16,336 nucleotides of DNA from Pseudomonadota bacterium (GTDB lineage Bacteria; Pseudomonadota; Gammaproteobacteria; Pseudomonadales; UBA5518), in the NCBI GenBank assembly GCA_022705125.1, contig JAKJFB010000025.1, positions 301-16,636 on the forward strand, given 5' to 3'. Under the pieces are notes generated by a model. It searched no databases, was not told where the DNA came from, and saw nothing but the letters and a program-made list of their open reading frames with translations. Position numbers and translations under genes: made by a program. Within the stretch, counting starts at the first letter, position 1. Each line of letters starts with the position of its first letter. This document shows positions 1 through 7,383 of the stretch, one piece after another.

Positions 1-1526
1 ACTTCGATCACCGCGAACCCGTAGGCCTTCAGCACCGCGCGGGTTTGCGCGCTGTCGAGCCACGGCCGCCCGGCGGCGCGCGCCTGCGCCAGGATGTCCG
101 CCACCGCGCGCAGTTCCGGTTCGCGCGCCTCGGGCGCGAGCTCCGGGGTCTCCAGCAGGATGCGCTGTCCGCGGGCGTGGTTCACCGCGTGCATGAAGCC
201 GCGGATGGCCTGTTCGGGCGTGGGATAGGTCGGCACGTGCGCGGCGGCAAAAAGCTCGCGCGCGGCCAGCGCGGTCGCGCCACCCACCCAGCTCGTGAGC
301 AGCTGCGGCGCTTGCCTGCCGGCCAATGCCTCGATCACGGCGCGTGCCGCCTCCGGGCCCGGGCACACGGCGGTCGGGCAGTGGATGATCATCAGGGCGT
401 CGATGCCCTTGTCGGCGGCGAGGATCCTCGCCGCCTCGGCGAAACGCGCGGGCGAGGCGTCGCCGATCACGTCGACCGGGTTGGCACGCGACCAGTTCGG
501 CGGCAGCAACGCGTCCAGCGCGGCGAGGGTGTTCTCGCCCAGCGTTGCCAGTGTGCCTTCCAGCGAAGCCAGCGCGTCGGCAGCGAGTACCGCGAGGCCG
601 CCCCCGTTGGTGAGTATCGCGAGGCGTTCGCCGCGCAGCCGGTGCACGCGGCTCAGCGTCTCGGCGGCGTTGAAGAGCTCCTGCAGCGTGTACACGCGCA
701 CCATGCCGGTGCGGCGGAATACCGCGTCGTAGACCTCGTCGCGTCCCATCATCGCGCCGGTGTGCGTGGCCGCGGCGCGCGCGCCGGCGGCGAAGCGCCC
801 GCCCTTCACCACGATCACGGGCTTGGTGCGCGCGGCCGCGCGCGCGGCGGAAACGAATTTGCGCGCGCCCGTGATCCCCTCGATGTAGAGCAGGATGGCG
901 TCGGTGCCGCCGTCGTTGGCGAGGTAATCGAGCATGTCGCCGATGTCCACGTCGCTCATGTCGCCGAGCGAGACGACGTGCGAGAAGCCGATGTCGCGCG
1001 ATTGCGCCCAGTCGATCATCGAGGTCACGATCGCGCCGGACTGCGTGACGAAGGCGAGCCGCCCCCTGATCGGCGGCAGGTGCGCGAAGCTGGCGTTCAG
1101 TCCTGTTGCCGGCACCATCACGCCGAGGCAGTTGGGCCCCACGATGCGCATGGTGTAGGGGCGCGCGGCCTGGAGTATCGCGGTCTTGATCGCGGCGCCC
1201 TCGGCATCCTCGCGGCTCGCGCTGATCACGACCGCGGCGCGCGTGCCGCGCGCGCCCAGTTCCGCGACCAGCCCGGGGGCGGAGGCCATCGGGGTCACGA
1301 TGATCGCGAGATCCGGCGCGGCGGGCAGCGCCGCCACCGAGGGGAAGCAGGGCGCGCCGTGCACGGTCGTGTCGTAATGCGGGTTGACGCCCCACACCGG
1401 GCCGGCGAAGCCGCCTGTCACCAGGTTGCGGGTGAGCACGCTGCCGATGCTGCCGGCGCGTTCGCTCGCGCCGATCACGGCGACCGAGGCGGGCGAGAAC
1501 AGCTTGTCGAGGTTGCGTATGGTCAT
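1..1526 (-). CDS. NDP-forming acyl-CoA synthetase, Pat/acetate-CoA ligase-like (C-terminus missing)
   Basis: Cytoplasmic enzyme of the ADP-forming acyl-CoA synthetase superfamily, which interconverts acyl-CoA and acid plus ATP or, in Pat-type fusions, also acetylates lysines. The start at 1526 gives MTIRNLDKLFSPASVAVIGAS, the usual opening of the CoA-binding Rossmann domain (about residues 5-135, ending near IVGPNCLG 128-135). A succinyl-CoA-ligase-like domain follows (about 150-290), with TQSGA 161-165 and a THTGA motif whose His255 aligns with the phosphorylated histidine of the family. A third domain runs to about 480. The window ends at residue 508, at LKAYGFAVIE, which looks like the beginning of the ATP-grasp domain. 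Whether a GNAT acetyltransferase domain follows cannot be seen. The gene is divergent from the TM2 gene, 87 bp apart. The family assignment is firm; the Pat versus plain ligase choice is open. Confidence 0.88.
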   Translation of the reverse strand, partial: MTIRNLDKLFSPASVAVIGASERAGSIGSVLTRNLVTGGFAGPVWGVNPHYDTTVHGAPCFPSVAALPAAPDLAIIVTPMASAPGLVAELGARGTRAAVVISASREDAEGAAIKTAILQAARPYTMRIVGPNCLGVMVPATGLNASFAHLPPIRGRLAFVTQSGAIVTSMIDWAQSRDIGFSHVVSLGDMSDVDIGDMLDYLANDGGTDAILLYIEGITGARKFVSAARAAARTKPVIVVKGGRFAAGARAAATHTGAMMGRDEVYDAVFRRTGMVRVYTLQELFNAAETLSRVHRLRGERLAILTNGGGLAVLAADALASLEGTLATLGENTLAALDALLPPNWSRANPVDVIGDASPARFAEAARILAADKGIDALMIIHCPTAVCPGPEAARAVIEALAGRQAPQLLTSWVGGATALAARELFAAAHVPTYPTPEQAIRGFMHAVNHARGQRILLETPELAPEAREPELRAVADILAQARAAGRPWLDSAQTRAVLKAYGFAVIE

Positions 1527-1602
1527 CGTCGAGATCCGGCCGGTGCGTTTCGGGTTCGCTGATTGAAACACGGATTGGTTACACTATGTCCTTCCCGCAT
1601 CC

Positions 1603-1607
1603 GGAGG
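1603..1607 (+). promoter_or_regulatory. Ribosome binding site that fixes the TM2 start
   Basis: GGAGG lies 6 nt before the ATG at 1614. The reading frame stays open upstream to an ATG at 1563, but that ATG has no Shine-Dalgarno sequence and would add about 17 residues unlike TM2 proteins. The start at 1614 is therefore preferred. Confidence 0.7.
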
Positions 1608-1613
1608 CTCGTG

Positions 1614-2012
1614 ATGGGCAGCGACAACACGCATTCGAAGATCATCGGCTACCTGCTGTGGATATTCGGTTTCATGGGCGCGCACCGTTTCTACTTCGGC
1701 AAGCCGGTCTCGGGCACGATCTGGTTCCTGACGCTGGGCCTGCTGGGCATCGGCTGGATCATCGACCTGTTCCTGATCCCGGGCATGCACCGCGATGCCG
1801 AGCGGCGCTTTCGCGAGGGCCCGATCGACTACGACCTGGCGTGGATCCTGCTGACCTTCCTCGGGATCTTCGGCGTGCACCGCTTCTACATGGGCAAGTG
1901 GCTGAGCGGGCTGCTGTACCTGTTCACGGGCGGCGTGTTCCTGCTCGGCGTGCTCTATGACTACTGGACGCTGAACCGGCAGATCGACGAACTGGCCGGC
2001 CAGGCCGGCTGA
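1614..2012 (+). CDS. Tandem TM2-domain membrane protein
   Basis: Small inner-membrane protein of 132 residues built from two consecutive TM2 domains. The first spans about residues 9-57 and the second about 73-120. Each carries the same signature, G-x-HRFY-x-GK, at 22-30 and 87-95, and each has two hydrophobic helices separated by a short turn; the first ends in DLFLIPGM. No catalytic motif is visible, and the biochemical role of bacterial TM2 proteins is unknown. It is followed after 21 nt by the SDR gene on the same strand, so the two are probably cotranscribed. The upstream region is shared with the divergent acyl-CoA synthetase. I recall two-TM2 proteins of this size in other Gammaproteobacteria, so the architecture itself is not new. 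Confidence 0.88.
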   Translation: MGSDNTHSKIIGYLLWIFGFMGAHRFYFGKPVSGTIWFLTLGLLGIGWIIDLFLIPGMHRDAERRFREGPIDYDLAWILLTFLGIFGVHRFYMGKWLSGLLYLFTGGVFLLGVLYDYWTLNRQIDELAGQAG

Positions 2013-2033
2013 AGCCATACAGGAGAGAACCCG

Positions 2034-2906
2034 ATGAGTGAAGAGAATCGCCCGGTAGCGATGGTCACGGGCGCGAGCCGCGGTGCGGGCAAGGGCATCG
2101 CGCTCGCCCTCGGTGGCCGTGGTTACACGGTCTACGTCACCGGGCGTTCGCAGCGCGCGGGCGATGCGCCGCTGCCCGGCACGATCCACGAAACCGCCGC
2201 CGCGATCGACCGCCTCGGCGGCCATGGCATCGCGGTGTCCTGCGATCATGGCGACGACGAACAGGTGCGCGCGCTGTTCGAGCGCGTCGCGCGCGAGCAG
2301 GACGGTCGCCTCGACATCCTGGTCAACAATGCCTGCGCCATTCCCGACGAACTGGTGCAGCCGGGCGCGTTCTGGGAGAAGCCGTTGTCGCTGCTCAGCC
2401 TGTTGAACGTGGGCATGCGCTCGAACTATGTCGCGAGCTACTATGCCGCCCCGCTGATGGTGGCGCGCCGCTGCGGGCTGATCGTGCACACCTCCTCCTT
2501 CGGCGGCACCTGCTACATGCACGGGCCCGCCTACGGGGCGGGCAAGGCCGCGGTCGACAAGATGGCGCACGACATGGGCGTGGAGCTGCGTCCGCACAAC
2601 GTCGCGGTCGTCTCGATCTGGATGGGCCTGCTGAAGACCGAGCGCACCGACGTGGCGCTGTCGGATCCCGAGCTGGCGCGCCATTACGAGCACCTGCTGG
2701 AAACCATGGAGAGCCCGCAACTCACGGGCCTGGTGATCGACGCGCTGGCGCGCGATGCGCACCTGATGGATCGCAGCGGGCGCATCTGGATCGGCGCGGA
2801 GCTGGCGCAGCAGTACGGCATCCACGACGTCGACGGCCGCCAGCCGCCCTCGCACCGCCCGATGCTGGGCGACCCGACGGTTTTCAGTGCCGCGGTCATC
2901 GCGTAG
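2034..2906 (+). CDS. Short-chain dehydrogenase/reductase, DHRS1-like
   Basis: Cytoplasmic NAD(P)-dependent oxidoreductase of 290 residues with a complete classical SDR core. The cofactor motif TGASRGAG is at 12-19, NNA at 98-100, the catalytic Ser at 154 (in HTSS), and Tyr167 and Lys171 in YGAGK. The sequence around NNACAIPDE, the FWEKP segment at 113-117 and the YGAGKAAVDKMAHD helix resemble DHRS1-like SDRs, whose members reduce carbonyls of steroids and other lipophilic compounds; the substrate here is unknown. TGRS at 36-39 after the second beta strand suggests NADP preference (inference). The start at 2034 has AGGAGA 7 nt upstream. It follows the TM2 gene by 21 nt, suggesting one transcript, although the two families share no known pathway. 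Confidence 0.9.
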   Translation: MSEENRPVAMVTGASRGAGKGIALALGGRGYTVYVTGRSQRAGDAPLPGTIHETAAAIDRLGGHGIAVSCDHGDDEQVRALFERVAREQDGRLDILVNNACAIPDELVQPGAFWEKPLSLLSLLNVGMRSNYVASYYAAPLMVARRCGLIVHTSSFGGTCYMHGPAYGAGKAAVDKMAHDMGVELRPHNVAVVSIWMGLLKTERTDVALSDPELARHYEHLLETMESPQLTGLVIDALARDAHLMDRSGRIWIGAELAQQYGIHDVDGRQPPSHRPMLGDPTVFSAAVIA

Positions 2907-2923
2907 GTCCGCATCATGCGGAC
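2907..2923. repeat. Short perfect palindrome directly after the SDR stop codon
   Basis: GTCCGCAT and ATGCGGAC flank a single base, forming a 17-nt inverted repeat that begins at the base after the TAG. It has no following T-run, so it is a weak intrinsic-terminator candidate. It may instead be an extra palindromic unit attached to the REP-like element that starts 8 nt later. Confidence 0.45.
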
Positions 2924-2930
2924 ACAGTGC

Positions 2931-3038
2931 CGTGGGTCGGCATTCGTGTGTTGATGGGCATTCATGCCGACAGCTGCCTGCGGGGAAATGGCGGGTCCGG
3001 CGCTGCCGAACCCTTGCCGGGATGAATCCCGACCCACG
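2931..3038. repeat. REP-like palindromic element, copy 1
   Basis: A 108-bp element between the convergent SDR and hydrolase genes. Its 15-bp ends, CGTGGGTCGGCATTC and GAATCCCGACCCACG, are inverted repeats with one mismatch. Inside are an 8-bp stem (2936-2943 with 2964-2971), a GGGTCCGGC...GCCGAACCC hairpin with one mismatch (about 2995-3015), and CGGGAT-GA-ATCCCG (3018-3031). The right-hand 34 bp match copy 2 (10081-10185) at 31 positions. A run of six A lies just outside the right end. It probably also serves as an mRNA 3' end for one or both neighbours (inference). Confidence 0.75.
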
Positions 3039-3052
3039 AACAAAAAATCCCG

Positions 3053-3907
3053 TCAGAGAGAGAGGAATCCGGTCACCAGCGTCTCGAACGCTTCCTTGCA
3101 CTCGATCATCGCCCAGTGCCCGCAGTTCGGAAACACGTGCAGCTCGGCGTGCGGGATCACGCGCATCGGCAGCAGTGCCATGTCGAGCGGGCTGACGCGG
3201 TCGTCGCGTCCCCAGGTGATCAGCGTGGGTGCCTGGATCGCGGCGAGGTGCGCCACGCGCTGTGTTGCGTTCGGGCCGCGGAACTCCGCCGCCAGCGCGT
3301 CGGCTGAAGCGCGCGAGTAGAGCTGGCGGCTGGTCGCGAGGGTCACCGGATCGGTGGCGGCCTTCAGCCGCGACTCGATCAGCTCATCGGTGATGATCGA
3401 CTGGTCGAAGACCATCGCGCGCAGCCAGCTCTCGATGTTCTCGCGCGTGGGCTCCTCGGCGAAGGCCGTGAGCAGGCGCAGCCCCTCGCCGGGGAAGGCC
3501 GTGAACAGGTTCATGCCGATGCCGCCGATGGTGACGAAGCGCTGCACGCGCTGCGGGTGATACGCGGCCACGAAGGAACCGACGATACCGCCCAGCGAAT
3601 TGCCGAGGATGTGCGCGCGCTCGATGCCGAGCCCGTCCATCAGGCGCAGCACCGCATCGACGCAAGCCGGCACCGGCGCGCCCTCGACCGGGTCGCTGCC
3701 GCCGTAGCCGGGCAGGTCGATGACCACGCAGTGAAAGTGCCGCGCGAACACCGGCAGGTTGCCCTGGAAATTCGCCCAGCCGCTCACGCCGGGCCCGGAG
3801 CCGTGGATCATCAGCAGCACGGGGCCGCTGCCGGCCTCGTGGTAGTGGATGCGGCCCTTGGCGGTTTCCAGAACGCGGCTGGTGGCGTCGTAGCCCAGAT
3901 TGGTCAT
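3053..3907 (-). CDS. Alpha/beta hydrolase, meta-cleavage-product hydrolase type
   Basis: Cytoplasmic alpha/beta-fold hydrolase of 284 residues. The oxyanion-hole region HGSGPGVSGWANF (35-47) and nucleophile elbow GNSLGG (102-107, Ser104) are characteristic of the BphD/MhpC/HsaD group, which hydrolyse C-C bonds in products of aromatic meta-cleavage. Asp236 in GRDDRVSP and the His in NCGHW (about 263) complete the triad. No ring-cleavage dioxygenase or other catabolic gene lies in the window, so the substrate may instead be an ester. The start at 3907 (MTNLGYDATSR) has AGGA upstream; the frame is open further to 3991, but that extension is not hydrolase-like and would run into the divergent gene's leader. 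The 62-bp region upstream is shared with the peptidase-like gene. Confidence 0.87.
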   Translation of the reverse strand: MTNLGYDATSRVLETAKGRIHYHEAGSGPVLLMIHGSGPGVSGWANFQGNLPVFARHFHCVVIDLPGYGGSDPVEGAPVPACVDAVLRLMDGLGIERAHILGNSLGGIVGSFVAAYHPQRVQRFVTIGGIGMNLFTAFPGEGLRLLTAFAEEPTRENIESWLRAMVFDQSIITDELIESRLKAATDPVTLATSRQLYSRASADALAAEFRGPNATQRVAHLAAIQAPTLITWGRDDRVSPLDMALLPMRVIPHAELHVFPNCGHWAMIECKEAFETLVTGFLSL

Positions 3908-3969
3908 GTCCTGCTGTCCTTGTTTATGCGATCGTGCGCCAGGCATTCTATGCGCTGGCGGAGAAAAAA

Positions 3970-5439
3970 ATGAAAAACGCATTCGCATCACTGCTGCTGC
4001 TGTGTTGCGTGCTCGTCGCCCGTGCCGCGGCAGCGCGCGAACCGTGGGAGTATGCGTGGACGGAGACCCGTTCGCCGCACTTCGTGGTGCTGAGTGCGCT
4101 CGGCAGCGGGCGCGGGGCCGAACTCGCGCAGAGCCTCGAGGACTTCCGCTTCGCGGCGAAGATCGTCACGAACACCGGGCGCTTCGATGAACGGGTGCCC
4201 ACCTACGTGTACCTCGTGCCCCGCACCGATACCGACCTCGGCTTCGGGCGTTACGTGCTGGGTTATCTGCGGCCGACCATGCGGGCCAATTATGCGGTGC
4301 TGGCACCGGACCGGCAGCTGGGCACCGACATCGTGCTGAAGCACGAGTACGCGCATTTCCTGATGCACAACCGTGACCACACGATCTATCCGGCGTGGTA
4401 CGAGGAGGGCTTCGCCGAGCTGGTGTCCAGCCTGGAGCTGGAGGGTGATGCGATCGCGCTGGGCAAACCCGTTCCGAGGCGCGTGCAGGCACTCGCCGCC
4501 GGTGACTGGGTCGGATTCGCCCGCCTGATCTCGCTGCGCCACACGGCCGATCTGCACGGCATGGATCAGACGATGTTCTACGCGCAGTCCTGGCTGCTCA
4601 CGCATTACCTGAGCCTGGGCCGCGAGGGGCGCGACTTCGCCGCCGATACGCAGCGCTACCTCCAACTCAACGACTCCGGCACGCCGGCCGACGAGGCCTT
4701 CGAGCAGGCCTACGGCGAGCGGATCAGCGGACTCGAGCGGAAACTGCGCCGCTACGCGCGCAGCAAGCTCCATTACATGGTCTTGCGGGTCAAGGAGCCG
4801 CCGGCCGCGGTGGTCATGCAGCACCGCTCCTTGTCGACCGCCGAGGCGGCGGCACACATCGCCTCGCTCAGCCTCACGGGTGCCGAGTTCGACACCGCCC
4901 AGCGCGCGGCCGAGGCCGCCCTGGCGCTGGAACCGGGCAACACCCTGGCGCTCGCCGTGCTCGGTGACGTGCACAAGTTCGGGCGTCGCTTCGACGCGGC
5001 AGAGCCCCTGTACAGAAAGGCGCTGGAGTTGGCGCCGGACGACGCCCTGCGCCAGCTCGACTACGGCGAGTACTGGCTGGACCGCGCGCGGCTCGAGCAG
5101 GATTCCGCGGCGCGCGGCCGCCTGCTGGCGGAGGCGCGGCGCCATTTCGCCCGCGCACACGCGATCGACCGGGAAATTCCCGAGCTCTTCGCCATGAACG
5201 GAGCGTCCTACCTGTTTCCGGGCGAGGACCTCGGCAAGGGCGTCGCGAGCCTGGAGGCGGCCTACGGGATGCTGCCGGCGGACGAGGACATCGTGATGCT
5301 GCTGGCGAAGGCCTACACGGCGGCAGGCCGGAAGGCGGATGCGGCGCCACTCTTGCGCACCATCATCGCCCGGGCGCGCAGTGCCCAGGCCGATGAGGCG
5401 CGCCGCCTGCTGGGAGAGGAGCTCGCGGAGGCGGAGTGA
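3970..5439 (+). CDS. Exported HEXXH metallopeptidase-like protein with C-terminal TPRs
   Basis: A 489-residue exported protein. Residues 1-22 form a Sec signal peptide: a Lys-containing start, a leucine-rich core, and an ARAAAA cleavage region before REPWEY. The N-terminal half has the gluzincin zinc motif HEYAH at 125-129 and a downstream WYEEGFAEL (143-151) whose glutamates would give the third zinc ligand, as in the peptidase MA clan (DUF1570-like). The C-terminal half (about 303-470) consists of TPR-like helix pairs, for example FDTAQRAAEAALALEP and FDAAEPLYRKALELAPDD. Proteolysis is inferred and no substrate is known. The start at 3970 has GGAG 6 nt upstream (3960-3963) and gives the signal peptide; an open frame to 3934 does not. 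It is transcribed divergently from the hydrolase and convergently with the SnoaL gene. Confidence 0.85.
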   Translation: MKNAFASLLLLCCVLVARAAAAREPWEYAWTETRSPHFVVLSALGSGRGAELAQSLEDFRFAAKIVTNTGRFDERVPTYVYLVPRTDTDLGFGRYVLGYLRPTMRANYAVLAPDRQLGTDIVLKHEYAHFLMHNRDHTIYPAWYEEGFAELVSSLELEGDAIALGKPVPRRVQALAAGDWVGFARLISLRHTADLHGMDQTMFYAQSWLLTHYLSLGREGRDFAADTQRYLQLNDSGTPADEAFEQAYGERISGLERKLRRYARSKLHYMVLRVKEPPAAVVMQHRSLSTAEAAAHIASLSLTGAEFDTAQRAAEAALALEPGNTLALAVLGDVHKFGRRFDAAEPLYRKALELAPDDALRQLDYGEYWLDRARLEQDSAARGRLLAEARRHFARAHAIDREIPELFAMNGASYLFPGEDLGKGVASLEAAYGMLPADEDIVMLLAKAYTAAGRKADAAPLLRTIIARARSAQADEARRLLGEELAEAE

Positions 5440-5458
5440 GCCCGCGCGGCGCGCGGGC
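5440..5458. terminator. GC-rich hairpin between convergent genes
   Basis: GCCCGCGC, a 3-nt loop GGC, then GCGCGGGC: a perfect 8-bp stem that begins right after the TGA of the peptidase-like gene and sits 5 nt past the stop of the convergent SnoaL gene. There is no T-tract on either side, so a bidirectional terminator or 3'-end stabiliser is plausible but not certain. Confidence 0.45.
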
Positions 5459-5463
5459 CCGGC

Positions 5464-6057
5464 TCAGGACGCCCGCAGCGGCGTGCCGAAGTCTCCGAGG
5501 TAGTGCGTGGCGGGCTGCGGGCGCTCCTCGAGCACGGAGTTCAGTTCGTAGATGCGACGGTAGCGCGTCTCGCGGATCAGCCAACGGCCGTCGACCTTCA
5601 CGTAGCGGTCCCAGTACAGCGCGGTGCCGGTGGTGAAGTAGCGCGAATCGAGCTGCCACATGTTGTCGGCCAGGTACCAGATGCCGGTGGCCTCGGTTTC
5701 GCCCAGGATCTGTATTTCGGGCTGGTGGCCGTTGTGGTGGCCGATCGCCTGGCGGTTGAAGGACTGGGTGACCGCGTCCAGGTAGGCCTGCTTGCCCGCG
5801 AGCTTCCACTCGTAGGTGCCGCCGATGAAATGCACCGTCACGTCGTCGTGGAAGTAGTCGCCGATCTCGCCCCAGTTCGCCGTGTCGATGCAACGGAAAT
5901 AGGCGTGCTTCACCTGCTTGATGGCCTCGATGTCCATCAGGACCTGGATGTCGCGGCGCAGTTCCTCGATGCCGCCCGGGCTCACGTTCAGCGCCCGGCC
6001 CGGCGTGATGCCCATGGCGGCGCGGGTGAGGGTGGGGGATTGGGGTTTGTCGCTCAT
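5464..6057 (-). CDS. SnoaL-like (NTF2 fold) protein
   Basis: A 197-residue cytoplasmic protein with one NTF2-like cone fold of the SnoaL_4 type. A helix with DIEAIKQVKHAYFRCIDTANW (recognisable as the family opening) begins at about residue 42, followed by GDYFHDDVTVHF and a beta-rich second half with WYLADNMWQLD and GRWLIRETRYRR. Members include polyketide cyclases, dehydratases and many uncharacterised proteins that bind small hydrophobic ligands; the reaction here cannot be told. The 40 residues before the domain are proline- and serine-rich and probably flexible. The start at 6057 has GAGGAC 6 nt upstream. It is divergent from dinB across 188 bp. Confidence 0.85.
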   Translation of the reverse strand: MSDKPQSPTLTRAAMGITPGRALNVSPGGIEELRRDIQVLMDIEAIKQVKHAYFRCIDTANWGEIGDYFHDDVTVHFIGGTYEWKLAGKQAYLDAVTQSFNRQAIGHHNGHQPEIQILGETEATGIWYLADNMWQLDSRYFTTGTALYWDRYVKVDGRWLIRETRYRRIYELNSVLEERPQPATHYLGDFGTPLRAS

Positions 6058-6193
6058 CTTCGCGTCCTCGATTGTCTTGTTTATGGGCCGGGTTCGTCAT
6101 GTTCCGGCCGTCGATCATAAGCGAGCGGGCGCGCCCGTGCGAGCCATTGCGCCAGCGCGATTTCGCCGCGCTTGGCCGTCGCCGGTCCATTGC

Positions 6194-6202
6194 TGCGATA
6201 AT
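6194..6202 (+). promoter_or_regulatory. Candidate extended -10 promoter for dinB
   Basis: TGC followed by GATAAT (6197-6202) matches an extended -10 element (TGnTATAAT, one mismatch). A poor -35, TTGGCC, is at 6172-6177 with a 19-bp spacer. Transcription would begin near 6209, which rules out the in-frame ATG at 6201 as the dinB start and supports the one at 6246. I see no CTGT-N8-ACAG LexA box here. Confidence 0.35.
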
Positions 6203-6245
6203 GCGACACCACGTTCGCCAGGTGTCGCCGCAACCGCGGTTTCGC

Positions 6246-7340
6246 ATGCAGCCAGTCCACGTCCAGCGCAAGATCATCCACTGCGATTGCGACTGCTTCT
6301 ACGCGTCGGTCGAGATCCGCGACGACCCCTCGCTGGCGGGCCTGGCGGTTGCGGTCGGCGGCAGTCCCGAGCGCCGCGGCGTGATCACCACCTGCAACTA
6401 CGTGGCGCGCGAATACGGCGTGCATTCGGCGATGCCCTCGGCGCATGCGCGCCGGCTCTGCCCGGGGCTGGTGATCCTGCCGCCGGATTTCGACAAGTAC
6501 CGCGCCGCCTCGCGCCAGATCCGCCAGATCTTCTACGACTACACCGACCTGGTGGAGCCGCTGTCGCTGGACGAAGCCTTCCTCGACGTGAGCGCGGCGA
6601 GCGCCTGCCATGGCAGCGCCACGCTGATCGCGCGCGACATCCGTCGGCGCGTGCGCGCCGAGGTCGGCATCACGATCTCCGCGGGGGTGGCGCCGAACAA
6701 GTTCCTGGCCAAGGTGGCCAGCGACTGGAACAAGCCCGACGGCGATTTCGTGGTGCTGCCCGGGGAGGTCGATGCCTTCGTCGCGGCGCTGCCGGTGCGA
6801 CGCATCTTCGGCGTGGGCAAGGCGACCGCCGAGCGCCTCAGCGGCATGGGGGTGTCGAGCTGCGCCGATCTGCGCGCGTTCTCCGTGTTCGAGCTGACGC
6901 AGCGCTTCGGGCGCTTCGGCCAACGCCTGTACGAGCTGTGCCGCGGCATCGACGAGCGCGCGGTGCAGGCGAGCCAGCGGCGCAAGTCGCTGAGTGTGGA
7001 GCGCACCTACGCCGAGGACCTGCAGGGGCTCGAGGCCTGCCAGCGACAGTTGCCGGAGCTGCTGATGACGTTGCGCTCGCGCCTGCGGCGCGTTTCGCAC
7101 GAGTACCTGGTGACCAAGCTGTTCGTGAAGCTCAAGTTCGCCGACTTCCAGAGCACGACGGTGGAGTGCGCGGCGCGCCAGCCGGAGCCGGCGCGCGTGG
7201 CGGAGCTGCTGGGCACGGCGCTGGCGCGCAGCTCCCTGCCGGTGCGGCTGCTCGGGATCGGGGTGCGCTTCGTGGACCTGCGCGAGGAGAGCAACCCGGC
7301 GCAGCTCGAACTGTTCGAAAGCGATACCGGCCTGACCTGA
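6246..7340 (+). CDS. dinB: DNA polymerase IV (Y-family translesion polymerase)
   Basis: A 364-residue Y-family DNA polymerase that extends past damaged or misaligned template without proofreading. The palm motif HCDCDCFYASVE (12-23) gives the metal-binding Asp14, with Tyr19 at the steric-gate position; SLDEAFLDV (107-115) supplies catalytic Asp109 and Glu110. The thumb helix-hairpin-helix includes FGVGKATAERL (188-198), and the little-finger domain runs from about 248 (SLSVERTYAEDL) to 345. QLELF at 353-357 near the C-terminus fits the beta-clamp binding motif. Length is close to E. coli DinB (351). The start at 6246 has no strong Shine-Dalgarno; it was chosen because MQPVHVQRKIIH leads directly into the family start. 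No SOS box was found. Confidence 0.93.
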   Translation: MQPVHVQRKIIHCDCDCFYASVEIRDDPSLAGLAVAVGGSPERRGVITTCNYVAREYGVHSAMPSAHARRLCPGLVILPPDFDKYRAASRQIRQIFYDYTDLVEPLSLDEAFLDVSAASACHGSATLIARDIRRRVRAEVGITISAGVAPNKFLAKVASDWNKPDGDFVVLPGEVDAFVAALPVRRIFGVGKATAERLSGMGVSSCADLRAFSVFELTQRFGRFGQRLYELCRGIDERAVQASQRRKSLSVERTYAEDLQGLEACQRQLPELLMTLRSRLRRVSHEYLVTKLFVKLKFADFQSTTVECAARQPEPARVAELLGTALARSSLPVRLLGIGVRFVDLREESNPAQLELFESDTGLT

Positions 7341-7383
7341 ATCAAGCGTCGCGGCGCCATCTGGCGTATGATGCGCGCGGTTT

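Noticed and set aside
45..1562. Long open frame on the + strand (505 codons)
   Set aside because: It is antisense to the acyl-CoA synthetase, rich in Arg, Gly and His with no recognisable domain, as expected for a shadow frame in GC-rich DNA.
1563..1590. Promoter for the TM2 gene (TTGAAA and TACACT)
   Set aside because: The hexamers are only 11 bp apart, and the 16-bp alternative (TATGTC) is a poor -10.
1584..3101. Long open frame on the - strand (505 codons)
   Set aside because: It lies antisense to the TM2 and SDR genes and crosses the REP-like element; its composition is shadow-like.
6093..6105. GTTC-N5-GTTC as an alphaproteobacterial-type SOS box upstream of dinB
   Set aside because: The spacing is 5 rather than the required 7, and the rest of the window looks gammaproteobacterial.
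6086..6109. GGCCGG...CCGGCC hairpin in the leader of the SnoaL gene
   Set aside because: A 6-bp GC stem with a 12-nt loop is common by chance at this GC content, and nothing else supports a role.
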